Positions 31,291 through 43,848 of a DNA stretch of 64,000 bases are shown piece after piece. This DNA is from Saururus chinensis (Eukaryota; Streptophyta; Magnoliopsida; Piperales; Saururaceae). A program made the translations under genes and the position numbers. Below the pieces are notes generated by a model that was given only the letters and a program-made list of their open reading frames with translations, was not told the DNA's origin and searched no databases. Location: NCBI GenBank assembly GCA_035235625.1, contig CP141150.1, positions 8,804,001 to 8,868,000 on the forward strand, read 5' to 3'. How positions within the stretch are numbered: position 1 is the stretch's first letter; every line of letters starts with the position of its first letter.

Positions 31291-32899
31291 TAATTATGTA
31301 AAATGATGTATATTGTATCATTGAGTGCAATCAGCCTCTCTTTGCATGCCTGATCATATGATTCTTTGTTATTTTGCAAGTTGTCATTTCTTAATGGTAT
31401 CCTCCAGCAACAACACCCCATGAGGGCGAGATCATTAGGTATTAATATAGAGACCTAATTTCATTAAACAAATGGGACAATTGACAATGAGACCTAATTT
31501 TCACAAAGAACCTAGTTGCAAACCTATTCAAAGAACCTGATCACAAACTCAACCTATTCAACATGGTTTTCCTATTCACTGTTTTCACATGGTATATTTT
31601 TTTGACAATAAAGTTCATGGTAGCAGAAATTTTTAAAGAACCTAGTCACAAACATGTTCAAAGAACCTGATCACAAACCTATGGCTCTTGTAAACATTAA
31701 TTTTGTTGTACAACAATGCATATCCAAATTAACATAAAAACTACACAGAAAAGGCAGATTAAAGTAGAGCCTACTAAGCCCCCTACATAAATCTTGATCA
31801 CATAAAACCTGGTCACATAAAACCAAATACATATCCCCACATTAAATCACCATTAAAGCACAAGTTATTCTGCATTTTGACAATAATTTTCCTATCCAAG
31901 ATTTTAACATAATTTTCCTATCCACGACTCCAACATGGCTTATGTGTTTTGACAATAATATTCCTGGTAGCAAAAAATGTACAAACTCTTCAAAATATAC
32001 AAATGCTAAAATGTCTCAACAAACTCTAAAATGTCTAAGTGATTAAAACATCAGTCTTGTAACTAGTTAAAACTGTCATTTCTATAGGGCCTCCAGGGAA
32101 AGGATAAGTTCCATCCACTGTTTACCCTTCTTCCTCCTCCTCCCCTGCATGACCTTCTTCTTGTTCTATATCAACGACATTAGTTTCTTCGTCAATTTCT
32201 AGTCTTTGTTCTTGTGCAATCCAGCACGCAATCTCAACCATTGCATGCAATCAATTAACTCTGGTTAAACATCAGTAAAACTTCATCCATGAATACCAAT
32301 CCATGATGCATGATAATATGATACATTCGTGAGCAAGACCTATGTGGGTTCCAACACATGGAACGTACTCCCAATCAGTCCCCTCAAGCATCATAATCAA
32401 GGCATAATTAACTATAATTTCATAAAAGATTCCTCATATGTGTATGTATTCATGCATAACTAAGCACATGGCCAATGCTTGACATAAACTCATAAGACAA
32501 TTTACACATACTTGAACACATTCAAAACCATGATTCCCAACTGAAATCAAAACAAATTCCACCGTAAAACTTAAATCCATCCATGTAAAATCAAATATTC
32601 ACTCCCACAAACATGATTTTTCCACACATTAAGCCACAACATGATTGCATCCATTACCTATAAACCATCCTCATTATAAGACAACACATCTCACCATTTT
32701 CCACATCATATTCCTGTTAGTAACATAATCTAATTATAAGAATTCCAACATTCGAAAGTTTAAGGTACTTAAATATCTACATGCATAATTATCAACATAA
32801 TATGATGCCACAAGACCACACTTAAACACATTCCATAAACTTTCATTATCAATTCTACACCTCTACTAACCTAATTTCATCATAACACACCTCTCATAA
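31291..32899. other. AT-rich intergenic, no clear gene
   Basis: It contains repeated words (aagaacctagtcacaaac, aagaacctgatcacaaac) and a possible minus-strand peptide end at 32122-32241. Otherwise nothing is supported. Confidence 0.4.
32122..32241 (-). other. Small acidic C-terminal-like frame
   Basis: Minus strand ATG at 32241: MVEIACWIAQEQRLEIDEET then an acidic tail ending EEEEEG and a stop, 39 codons. It looks like the C-terminus of a larger protein, perhaps a transposase, but no upstream exons are recognised. Confidence 0.2.
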
Positions 32900-34083
32900 C
32901 CAACCAGCACACTATCAACGCCATCGCCTACGGCCCCCTCTAGCGCCTTCTGCACTGCAACCTCATGTCTGAGACCCTCCATCCCTCACAGGTCAGATCC
33001 TACACCAAGGCCCGCAATTGGGTCATCGGCGTTCTCCTCCGCAAGCTCGTTGCCGACTCGGAAAAGGCCGGGACCATCCGGGTCAGGGAAAGCGTCCGGT
33101 ACACTATGTTAAGCCTGCTTCTACTCATGTGCTTTGGGCAGAAGCTCGATGAGAAGCTGGTTAGGGACATCGGGGAGTCGCAGAGGCAATTGCTATTGAA
33201 TGTAATTGGATTCAACGTACTTTCTTGGCTACCCAGAATAAGAAAATCCTTGAATAGAAAGAAGTTGAATGACTTTCTGGCCATCCGAAGAAGGCAGGCA
33301 GAACTTCTCGTTCCCCTAATTAAGGCTCGGATGGAGAAGCAGGGAGACGAGGAAGACGACGAGAGCTTTGTTTTCTTGTATGTGGACTCGCTCTTGGAGC
33401 TGCTGTTGCCGGAGGGAGGAGGGCGAAAGCTGACTGAGGAGGAGATGATATCCCTATGTTTCGAGTTACTCACCGCCGGGACCGAGACTACCTCCTCCAT
33501 CCTGCAATGGGTCATGGTGAATTTAGTGAAGCACCCAGAGATACAAGAGAAATTGGCCCGGGAGATCGATTCGGTGATGAGAGAAAGAGAAGGGGGGGAT
33601 AGCTCGGAGTTTGTCAATGAAGAGGACTTGCAGAAGATGAAGTACCTGAAGGCCGTGTGATGGAGACTCTGCACCTTCACCCACCGGGCCACTTCATATT
33701 GCAGCACGCGGTGAAGGAGGAGGTGGAGATCAACGGATGCATGATACCCAAAGAGGCAGTCATGAATTTTGCAGTGGGGGAGATGGGTCGGGACAGGAGG
33801 GTGTAGGAAGAACCCATGGAGTTCAGGCCAGAGCGGTTCTTGAATGCGGAGGAAGCGGTGGACGTAACGGGAACGAGTGAGATAAAGATGATGCCGTTCT
33901 GGGCCAGGCGGAGGATATGCCCGGGGTTGGGGCTGGCGATGCTACATATGGAGTTGTTCGTGGCTAACTTGGTTAGGGAGTTCGAGTGGAAGGCCAAAGC
34001 AGGGGAGGAGGTAGAACTTGTGGAGAAAGAGTTCACTATTGTCATGAAGAAGCCTTTGGAAGCTGTCATCGTTCCAAGGAAGA
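32900..34083 (+). pseudogene. CYP89-type P450 pseudogene, truncated
   Basis: Homology to CYP89 gene 2 starts abruptly inside the N-terminal third (NQHTI.A.AYGPL), so the anchor, hinge and first ~120 residues are missing. Lesions: TGG to TAG at 32941-32943; a one-base deletion near 33655 in the AVVMETLR region; TGG to TAG at 33804-33806; and haem loop FGAGRRIC changed to FWARRRIC, removing the invariant glycine. A three-base deletion lies near 34028. Homology stops six codons before the expected end and the frame runs into unrelated sequence. It is closer to gene 2 than gene 1 (shares NVIGFNVLSWLPRI and AGTETTS), so it derives from a gene 2-like parent. Confidence 0.93.
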
Positions 34084-35616
34084 TGGAGGGCAAGGCGCAG
34101 AAGCGGAAGCTCTACATCTCGTCCTTTCCGGCAAAAACCACCAGCGCCAACTATATTGGTGTCGATATTGGCAATCTCGTCTGAGAGTGCCAGAGACGCC
34201 TGGGAGGCTGACTTGGTCCTCAACGGGGGTGAGAAACTGTACGCTTGGGCCAGTTACGACTTAAACTCCAAGAGCTCCTGGTCAAGGTGAGCAAATCAGA
34301 AGCTTCAGGCCTTCTGGTGGAAGGTTTGATGATCCTTAGTCTATGTATTAATGTTTATACAGTTGCATTAATTTTGATTACCAACCTTGTACCAGTGAAG
34401 ACTGTGAAGTCTCTTCATGGCTTCATGTCGTGAACGTTAGACGTGAATCTGTTGTGCCTTCAGTGTCTCTACTTTTAGTGGTAACTATAGATTTTTTTTG
34501 TTTCATTTTGCAGATTTTACTGTTCATGGCTCTCTAAATCAAAATCATTTGAGCATTCTATGCTTTCGTATATTTTGTTAATTGAAGGCAACAGTTTTAG
34601 ATTTTATGGTTCAGTCTCTTTGGACGATCAATGTGAACTTCACTTATAACCGTCTCGTTTTGCATGGAATGTGTAAACCTCATAATGTTTGTCCTTCATG
34701 AGGTGTTACTGGATTACTGCTAGTCATTTGTGCTTGTAACTCTTGCTTTGTCCTTTCTTGATGTTGCTAGTTACTATCATTTTTAGATTAGGAGGCATGC
34801 CGTTCCTCGGTAGACTTGTAGAACAAAATATGGCATATCAGAATTTTTAACAGATAGATGGGCTGAATCTGATAGACGCTTTGTGGTCAGTGTGCCACGG
34901 GAGAGGATCATTATGGTCATCACCAACCATGTTAAAAGACTTATTCAGAGATACTTCACTGTTTATATTGTTATAATTGTTGCATATTTAATATTCTGAA
35001 GCGGGGGAATTTGCTGAAGTGGGGGAGGTTCCAATGAGATTGTGTACTTCATTTTAGAATTATCGTTCTACTTTTAAGAGAAAAGGAAAAAAGGAAAGCT
35101 CATAGTCATGATATGTCTTTCTTGATGAAAAATGTGCAACCAACTTGTCATTCTTTGTTCTTATATTCATTCTTGCAACAGATATGACTTCAAATTGATT
35201 TTCCTACCTTAAAAAGTGTACTATATATGTGTCTACCAAAGGCTTGTAGTCCGTATATTTTGTTTGTCAATTATTTCTCTAGTGACCACTACACGGACTT
35301 CGATTGCAATAAAAAGATTCATGTTTGTTGAGCAGTCAATATTTTGCTTAGAACAAACACGATCACATTCCTCATTCTAAAGTCAAGCATCTAACTAAAA
35401 ACTAAATACAATTAGAGTTCTTCCCCAACCATCGTAAATAATGGTCAAATTGTTAGACAACTAGTAACATGTAGATTTCTCAAAGAAAAAGTATGTCTAC
35501 ATTTCAAATATACTAAATAACGGACACATGCTCGATGAAGTATTTGTCTGCATTTTACAAGTTTTTTAATAAGAACCATCAGCCGCTTTCAACAAGGTTT
35601 CACATTTTATATTCTG
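34084..35616. other. Sequence after the P450 pseudogene, nothing firm
   Basis: The first 150 bp (to about 34260) are GC-balanced and could be a piece of an exon ([12 protein letters not shown]), but I recognise no family. The rest is AT-rich. Confidence 0.35.
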
Positions 35617-35784
35617 CACTATAAAAAAACCTATGTCAATGTTCCCTCCAAGTTCAGTCAAATAAATGAGGTAATTTTCAATTCTTTTACCTAAAAAATC
35701 ACAAAAAATACTATTTTTGCAATTTATCCATAATATTATTGGATGGAATTCGGCGCATTGATGCTATCCTGACTTCTTGTAGTG
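35617..35784. mobile_element. Short CACTA-like non-autonomous element, tentative
   Basis: Begins CACTATAAAAAAAC and ends with the inverse of CACTACAAGAAGTC, resembling the CACTA-superfamily terminus. It abuts the C-terminal truncation of the FAR1-like pseudogene. No three-base target duplication is evident, so the call is weak. Confidence 0.35.
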
Positions 35785-36660
35785 TAACTGGAATACCCCT
35801 GTATGGTCTTGATCAGTACCATCCATGGACTGGAGAAAAGTTTCGAACAACCAAGTAAATGAAGATGTAGTTACATTACTTAAAAAAGCACAACCAAATA
35901 ACACAGTTTTTCGATAGTGATTTACCCCCACAAATGGAGCACAAATCATGTTATACTTGTTTGTACAATATGTGGCATAAAAAATAACATCTCCAAAACA
36001 TTCGTAGTCTAATTTTGATAATTCATCTCTCCAAAAAAAGTTAAACATTCGGTTTTCATCATCAACCTTTACTACACAATAAAACATTTGCTCAATAGCC
36101 CGCTTTTGCTTAAAATGGTTCATGAGGCTCTGACAATCACCTCTTGTAATCATTTTTGCTCTTTCAACTGGATAAAATTATGACAATCAGTTTTAGTAAA
36201 TCCAATATTTTGATAACCACCTACTTCATTTAACAAATATACATATGTCTTGTTAGCTCTTTTACTAGCATTAGCCATGAATTTGATGACACCCTTACTA
36301 GTATCATGTATTTTACATGTAGACCTCAATAAATGCTTTTGATTTAGTTCAACTAGTGGGTGATTATGCTCAGTGATTAACCGACTAACTTCATACACAT
36401 CATTTTCCACAGTATAAATTACACGGGCCTAACAACCACAGCTAGTGTCTACTTTCTATCTTTTTTACTTCACCAGGATCGGTAAATTCTCTAAACCCCT
36501 TTTTCCAACACACAAACTTGTGCCCAATAAGTTCATGTGTACCTCTTTTATAAGTCCTTTGAGTTTTTTGAACAGTAAATCCTTTGTTATATGCATATTT
36601 GTTATACAGATCAAAAACATCTTCTTCGTTACCAACAACCATCCCAACTTTCAACTCCAT
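35764..36660 (-). pseudogene. FAR1/FHY3-like (MULE-derived) transposase pseudogene, copy B
   Basis: From the ATG at about 36660 the minus strand reads MELKVGMVVGNEEDVFDLYN then GHKFVCWKKGFREF. A frameshift follows near 36442 and a TAG replaces a codon in C-G-C-stop-ARV just after. The frame resumes with VENDVYEVSRLITEHNHPL, completing the FAR1 zinc finger. The MULE core follows at 35764-36153: FGDVIFYATYCTNKYNM, APFVGVNHYRKTVLFGCAFL, FTWLFETFLQSM. It stops at a CACTA-like terminus, so about half of the transposase is lost. It is better preserved than copy A, but dead. Family members bind DNA through the FAR1 finger. Confidence 0.85.
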
Positions 36661-38440
36661 TTCCTCACTTTGGTTAGTCAAAAAACATCAGGTACTTTGG
36701 CATTATTTCTATCTTAGTTTTTTCCATCAATACAATTGTCGCTAAATTGTAAACATATTTCTTTTCCTTTATGTGATGGCATTCTTGAATTCTTAACAAA
36801 AATTGCAATATCAATATTATACATTAGTTATAGAATACGTATGCATATCACATATATATTCTACAAGTTGTTAACTAAGGAGGATATATGCAGCCAATAA
36901 AACATAGACATTATGCAAATACACTTATAATAAATCTTAAATAGAAGTCATATTTTATACACTCATAAGTAATAAATGTGTATTTTATCTCTAAACAAGT
37001 CAAAAGGCAAGCCTAAAATAGTTTAGCCTACCAACAGTACTCATGAAACTATCTAAAAGTACTCATGAAACTATCTAAAATAAGTTTGATGTCTCCTTAA
37101 AGCAATGCACACAAAATAAAATTTGCAGAACCCATCATCATTAAGGGTATCCTCATGGATAACAAGTCTAAGAAACATATCACATTTAGATATAGGGATA
37201 AAAAATGATTATATATACATGGATGGAAGAACCAGTTGAGGAATAAATGAAGCACAGGGAGTCTCCCTCTCAGCTACCAGCCGCTTAGCTACCTTAGGCT
37301 TCTGAAACTCTCTAAAAAAAAATTTGAAGCTTAGGATCTAGAATTTTTTTGTTGACTTGGATTTATTTTATAATATGTCAAAAGCTTTGATATCTTTTCT
37401 CCCTTAAAAAATTAAAAAATTAAAAAATGGAAAGAATGTCATCCAGCCATGTGTATAATATTTTTATAATTACTTCAAGCGGCCAGTGCAGAAAAATAAA
37501 AATAGGTAAATAAGTAGAAGTAGTATAAAATGAATGTTGTTGTTTCCAATATAAAAATAATAGTATTTCGCCATAGAGAGCTACCACAGAGGGTTTTACA
37601 TAAGTCTATTAAATGGTAGGTATAATAATGTGCCTCCTACCAACACTAAACATCAACCTTTGAAAGTATCCAAGTTCAGAAAAAAAATGAAGTGAAAATG
37701 GAGGATGAGCTTGTATCATCTTTAAGAATCACATGCATTCATCCTATCCAGTAACTTTAATCAATAAATTCCAACTTCAGTTAGTCTTTGGCTTGTTTCA
37801 ATCAAGTCCTGTTGATGTGATTATATAAATACTCAACCCCTTCGCAAAACATCTTAAGCTTTTAGATGAAGAGTTAACTACTACACAGAACCACAAAGTT
37901 ATGTCAACCAAATTCTTGATCCAAAATGCAATTAACCCAACTTTACACGCAAAGATTGTAATGTTGCTCTAATGCAAATCACCCATCAGCAGATAAGTCA
38001 TATAAAATGACAATTCAATCTCGCAGACAATTACCAAGCTAGACAAGATTTATAAATGGGTATTGCATGAACCTCTAAAGCCAAAAGTTCCAATCTTTTC
38101 TGCGTGTTTTTGGCGAGAGGTCAATTAAATGTGCATTGTAACCATGTCATGTACAAGTGAAGTCTCACCATGTATTGGAGGATAACAATTTCCCGGATAT
38201 GCACAACCCCTACTCTTCCATAAATTCAATCTTAAACACTAATGAACCATATTGTTCCACTACAGACTTGTCATGCTTTATGCCAAAGCAGACTGATTTC
38301 CTTGTTGCCAGCTTTATGTCGAAGTCTGACACTCAATATGTTAGGTTTATGCATTTGCTTTAACAATAAAACTAGTTCCTTTTCGTTCAAATGCATTGTC
38401 ATTTGTCTGGGTATATAACAAGTGGTCACTTTCAGGTCTC
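36661..38440. other. Non-genic, copy B of 776-2538
   Basis: Collinear with copy A at several percent divergence; no gene supported in either copy. Confidence 0.6.
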
Positions 38441-38870
38441 AATGGAAACTCATGCATGACATGCTCCAGAAGTAAAATACTTTGAAAAAACTTACCAATT
38501 AAAAGCTTGAAAGGCAAAGATCTAGAAAGGGCAAGGCGGATGGAATTGGGGAAGTGTACGCCAGATGGAGTTGTCGACACCAGCCCAGTGGTTCTTTGGG
38601 GAAGAGGGGTTGGAGTAGTGTAGCCACCGGTGTAAACATTTTGTCAACTAGGGAAGAAAGAGACCAATGTGATTAGTGTATTTGTATGGCAAGTCTGCAT
38701 GAAAACTCATGCATCGATATGCTCCAAGTAACATACAAGGAAGAAACTCACCAAATAAAAGCTTGAAAGGCAAAGAGGAGGGGCAAGGAAGATGGAGTCG
38801 CTGATCGGCACCAGCACAATGGTTCTTTAGGGAAGATGAGTTGGAGCAGTGTAGAAGGCGGCATGAACGT
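38441..38870. repeat. Two-copy tandem repeat, copy B
   Basis: Counterpart of 2539-2975; units begin near 38441 and 38699. A deletion near 38644 removed about 25 bp present in copy A. Confidence 0.7.
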
Positions 38871-38953
38871 GGGGGGAACTCAAGAAAAATTTAGGGTTAC
38901 AGGTAGGTTTAGAGTTAAGCGGGAAAGTGAAAATTACTTTGACGGTACTCTTT

Positions 38954-39395
38954 GGGCCCGTTTGGGAGGCAAGTTTTTAAGCTTAAAAGCGATTTGTTTA
39001 CGTTAGAAATCGCTTTCCCAACTGAAATCCATATAGAAGGGTCATTTAAAGGTAAAGCCGTTTTCATGACAGAAATCACATTTTGGGTCAATTCAAGACC
39101 TAAAATCTAGTTTTTTCAAGAACTTAGGAGGTGAGTTCTCGAAGAAAGCGATTTAATTTTTAAAATGATGTGAAAAGAAGTTATGCCCATCTTTTCTTTT
39201 GTATAACTATTATATTGAAGGATATTTTTGTCATTTTAAATACAAAAATCAAAAGTGAGCTAAAATCTAATTTCCCTTTGAAATCATCCACTAAAATTTG
39301 AACCAAACATCTTCCATTTTTACTTTTCTTTTCAAAAATCAATTCTAAAACAAATCTATTTTCTTTCTACTTAAAATTGTTTGTCAAACGCCCCC
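38954..39395. mobile_element. MITE-like element, copy B
   Basis: Counterpart of 3075-3523, with GGGCCCGTTTGGGAGG at the left and GTCAAACGCCCCC at the right. Confidence 0.5.
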
Positions 39396-40257
39396 TTTTA
39401 TTAATGGAGATTAAGTGTGTAGTGCCAAGTTTCATATAGGCCCGACCTAATGCGACTTGTTTCAAAGTGGTGAAATACACCAAATACTGGTTACAGTGCA
39501 GTGTGCGATGCACGCTGCAAAATTTCTCCCCTTAGGGTAGCGTTGGAGAATCTTGCATAGCATTTTGGGGCGTTTGGCAAACTTTGAATTGGGCATACCC
39601 ATACATCTACTTTGACTATCACTCCAACCATATGTAAAAAATCTCTTATGCTACATAGGGGGACTTAGTGAGCTAAAATATATAAATTATTAATATGATG
39701 TCTAGCCTTGTAACCAGTTACCGTGGAATACAATAAAGGCTAATTGGGTTGCTAGCTATCATGTTGAGAGCCCTATCGACTGGGAGATAGGGCTCTCTGA
39801 CCTAAGGGTTGACCGTTTGGCCTTATGAACTTATTGGAAAGAATAACTTTACGTGCACTTGGCTAAAATAAAGTGTTAAAATGTCTAAGTTGATTAAGTT
39901 GGATGTGTGCATTGCAGTGTTACGTCCCCCTCCAGCTAGCTAGCTTAAGGAGTATCTTAGCACATCAGCATGTCCATTTTTAAACAAGTTTTTTGCTTGG
40001 GTTTGTAGGATAAACCCTTGATTAAATGGTATGAGGTCATAACCTTGACAAATAAGACTTACTTAGCTATTTGGCCTTATGAGTGTTGTACGAATAGTTG
40101 TTTCATGAATGCCTCAGTAACAATCTACCCTCAAGTTGGCTGCACTTGTTGATCTCATTAGAGCCATACGCCTCATTGAATGACTGATCATAAAATAATT
40201 CTCTCTTTAAAAATATTAAAAAATATGTTCATGCACTAATATACACTATAAAATGCC
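39396..40257. other. Non-genic, copy B of 3524-4384
   Basis: Includes the copy B version (about 39715-40205) of the interspersed repeat at 3840-4335. No gene. Confidence 0.55.
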
Positions 40258-40480
40258 TAAGCTATAATAACTAAAAAACTATAAAATAATCTCTCACTAA
40301 AACTTATTAATTATTTATATTTTACTTATAATTACAAAAGGATAATAATAAAATTATATTATAATATATAATATAATTTTACTATAAATTTATTAATAAA
40401 TATAGATGATGTAAGTCTTGGAATTATCCCATAATCTTTTACCGTCAACGGGGGAAATTAAGCGATGCGGAATTCTGCTC
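40258..40480 (+). repeat. AT-rich promoter-proximal repeat, copy 3 of 3
   Basis: Matches 4385-4610 and 10598-10795, including accgtcaacgggggaaatta and agcgatgcgg. Confidence 0.8.
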
Positions 40481-40643
40481 CCTGGTGAAGCTTCACATGG
40501 CCAACCAGGTGAAAGTTTGTCACGTCAGACCATGTGATATAAATGGCGTTTGAGAAAACGCCCTTTCCATAACTTCTTAAGCCTATTCCGTCTTTATCAC
40601 CTCTTTCTCACTCTCCCGTCTATTTTAACTTCTATTCAGAGCC

Positions 40644-41030
40644 ATGATTTTTGTTCGGGGAGTTCATCTTTCGGAATTGGCTCAGGTAACTTTAATTACT
40701 GTCTGTTGCTTCTCCTTTCAATCGAACAAATCTATTTATTTCTCTGGTGCTTGCCTTGGTTTTCACAGATCTGCAGGGGAAAGATGATTTGGCTGCTCTC
40801 TTGGAGCACTTTTTGCTAGTTGCATCCTCGAATTTGTTCGTTGCAAGACCAACGGTGAAGTTCTCAACTGCTGAACAGTCCATTACATTGAATCCATCAC
40901 AATTCAAGTGTGTGTACCTTTTTCAGAGAGAATACGCTGTGGTCGACCCAAACCTAGTTGAGGTAATCATTGCTCACTGTCATTCAAAAGTTTGTTGGAG
41001 CAGATGAGGCTACTACATGTGTTGGTCATT
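40644..41030 (+). pseudogene. NTAN1: NTAN1-like N-terminal fragment, copy B
   Basis: Same exons and same 28-bp residual intron as copy A (4770-5160), with only a few substitutions. Exon 1 MIFVRGVHLSELAQ, exon 2 GKDDLAALLEHFLLV to DPNLVE, then FVGADEATTCVG. The truncation point is identical, so capture and truncation happened before the duplication. Confidence 0.75.
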
Positions 41031-41386
41031 TCTTCTTCTTACTTATATTTTTGCACCCTGTGTTTGATCTTTCCAGTGGTATTTGTTGCACAATATTTGT
41101 ATCTGAAGTAATTGTAATTGCCTGTAACAGCTGCAAAGAGTTTCGTGTTGGAAACAGTATGAAGTATGAGAGGCAGGGGTTCTGCTATTATACATTGTCT
41201 TCATCAATCTGTGCCCTCTCTGTAACGCAAAAACGGCTTGGCGGCAGTAAATAGCTACTTCTTCCCATGCAAGCCAGGGCGAGCAGTTTCTCTCGGAACC
41301 TATCTTCACAGTCTTCAATACGCACCCCTGGTGTCAAACATGGGAACAGCGGCAGGGTTGTTATCTCCGCTGGAATAGCATATTGG

Positions 41387-41886
41387 GCATCCCAAACTTA
41401 TAGAGAGCTTGTTTCCTGCTCAAATTGCACTGACTACCAATCCAGAAGACTTGAAATAAGGTATGACCAAAAGAAGGTAAGAATTTTTTTTTTCTTATTT
41501 CTTTTATTTAAGATTTTCTGTAAGCGTTTGACCTGCTGACCATTTTTAATTAAATTTTAGACCAAGATAAACTTTATGCAGTATCAAATTAACACTATTG
41601 TACATGGGAAAGCGTTCTTCTTGGAAGTGGAAAATCCTCCACTCTTGGAAGTTGTTAACTTCAAAATCTTATTTTCTTCCTTCTTGGAAACAAGTGAAGC
41701 AATATGCTCATCTATTGAACTCTACCCTCACGGCTACTGAAAGAACCATATGCAGTATTTTTTAGAATTACCAAAGAGAAGATGGTATTGAAATCCCACA
41801 AGTGTTACAACCCTTTATGGGGCTAGTTTTCTTCCTTTCCAAAGCAAGGTTGTTGCATAAACAAAAGCAAAGAAAGCCAAAGCTAA
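41387..41886 (+). pseudogene. Seryl-tRNA synthetase C-terminal fragment, copy B
   Basis: Counterpart of 5513-6015. The first exon reads [20 protein letters not shown]. The second reads LLNSTLTATERTICSIF followed by an in-frame stop (TAG near 41764) where copy A reads ILENYQ. This copy has therefore decayed further than copy A. Confidence 0.85.
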
Positions 41887-42084
41887 GGTTTGTTTGGGTA
41901 TTGAATCGTGAGAAAATTCAGACAATTCCGTCGTAATTCAATTTAGAATCATCGAAATATCATTTGGATAGTGAACCTAAAAGGAAATAAAAATTTGGAC
42001 GATTAAAATGCGTCCTGAATCACGAATCTCCTCACGAAGAGATTCAGTCGATTCCGTAAAAATATGTAAAATCGGAAACACGTG

Positions 42085-42629
42085 CTATCGTAATTTCCGG
42101 CCATTACCCCTCGCTTATCGATTCGCCCCCTTCTATTATCGTGATCTGAGCATCTCCTTCCCTCTTCCCGAACTCCACCACGATCTTCCCTTCCACTGCC
42201 GTTAGCAATCCGCAGTCCCCGGCAGCAGTCCACCATCTACTTCTGCCATCTCCCTCTTACCAAACTCCGTCTTCGGCGAGCATCTATCTAACCAAACTTT
42301 TTATCCAGTTGTCTCCCTCCCTCTTCCCAAACTCCACCCCGATCATCCCTTCCGCAGTCCGCTTCAACCATTTGCCTTCAACAATTTGCCGTCCGCTTCA
42401 CCGTCTGCCGTCCGCTTACGCCATCTCCCTCTTCCCAAACTACTTTATGTCTTCGGCGAGCACCTACCTAGCCAAACTGTAGCTCTCCCAGCGCAGCAGA
42501 TCTACCCGGCTCTGGTCCTCTCCAGATCGCCCACGATTTCTTCTGGTTATCTCTTTGGCAGCTCAACAAGCAGCGCCCTTCTGCCAAACAAAACAGATTG
42601 CGTCCTCGATCTGATCTGCTTCCAGAATG
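42085..42629 (+). other. CT-rich leader-like region, copy B
   Basis: Counterpart of 6207-6736, ending in ATG (42627-42629) followed by gtaaca. It has gained a short repeat (cttcaccgtctgccgtccg) near 42400. Several percent divergence from copy A suggests weak constraint. Confidence 0.45.
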
Positions 42630-43007
42630 GTAACACCAATTTTTTTCCTTTTCTTCTCTTCTAATTCAATTTCTCCCTTGCTTGCTTGTTTTTGGCCTTT
42701 ATATATGTTGATTAGGGTGATTCCCCCAAATCTCCATGTCATGTAAGAAATGAAATTTTTTTTCACGATATGCATTCAAACAACCTGTGTTTTTCATTCA
42801 TTTCTTCATAAAAACCCTCAGTGATCAGCGTTTTGTTTTGTTTTTACCATCATATATGGCCGATTTTTTTCAAAATCCTTAACATTTCCCATTCATTCCC
42901 CCAAATTTCTCTGCATGTATTCAAATTTTTTTTCATTCATTTCATCATTAAGCAGCGAGGGTAAACCGTGACTGATTTGCATTAAATTTATTTTTTCAAG
43001 ATGTATG

Positions 43008-43709
43008 CATGGAAGGCCGTATCGATACGCATGAGAGTATCGATGATCATGGATACGGGTACGCGCCGATTATACTCTTGGTATGCGCCGAAACGGGTAT
43101 AAACCCTTTTATAAGCATAAAAAAATGTTATAACTAATAATATATCATTATAATACTTCTTTTAGAGCATAATAAAACCATATAATACCATATCAACCGA
43201 TATGGGTATTCTAAAATTAATTCATTTAGAACCATATACTATTATGCTCTCCGTCCCATATTAATATTGGTCATTCTTTCCCACATTAAATACTTTAAAA
43301 TTAGTTAATTTTAAAAATAAATAATATGCTTAATATGAGTCTAAATTACATGTTTAAATAAATTTATATTTGTGGAGCACTATATGTAAAAAAAATAATT
43401 ATGTAAATTATATGGACCTACCCGTATTGATCTCATATAATTTTAAAAATATTATTTTTAATATAATTAAAACTTAAAATTTTAAAGAATTGGGGTTTGA
43501 ATTGTATTTGTATTTTTAAGAAAAAAAAATTTAAAAAAAAATTTTTTTTCAAAAAAAAATTAATTTTTTTAATTTTTTAAAAAAAATTAATACAATATCG
43601 ATACGTATCGGCCGTATCGATACGGTACGGCCAATACGCATCGAAAAAATATATGGGGGGCGTATCGCCCCCCATACCGTATCGGTATCGACCGATACGG
43701 CCTTCCATG
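43008..43709. mobile_element. Non-autonomous TIR transposon, 702 bp, with 8-bp target duplication
   Basis: Terminal inverted repeats CATGGAAGGCCGTATCG at both ends. Flanks are GATGTATG (43000-43007) and GATTTATG (43710-43717), an 8-bp duplication with one mismatch. Copy A shows the uninterrupted site near 7106 (gatgtatggcc). The 8-bp duplication suggests hAT; a 9-bp Mutator reading is possible. The interior is AT-rich without coding sequence, and includes a Stowaway-like start (CTCTCCGTCCCATATTAAT near 43243). A diverged relative lies near 59690-59925. Confidence 0.85.
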
Positions 43710-43848
43710 GATTTATGGCCTAATGTTTGGGCGAATTTCCCATGAATTCGGTAAAATCTCTGTGTATGTAAAAAATTTAGTGGCTATCCAAAAGAATGTC
43801 AAGGGAAATTGTCTGATAAATTGTAGTGATTCTTGCTCACTCCAACAA

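Noticed and set aside
33000..33707. A 235-codon minus-strand open frame
   Set aside because: Antisense shadow of the CYP89 pseudogene; similar shadows lie opposite both intact P450 genes.
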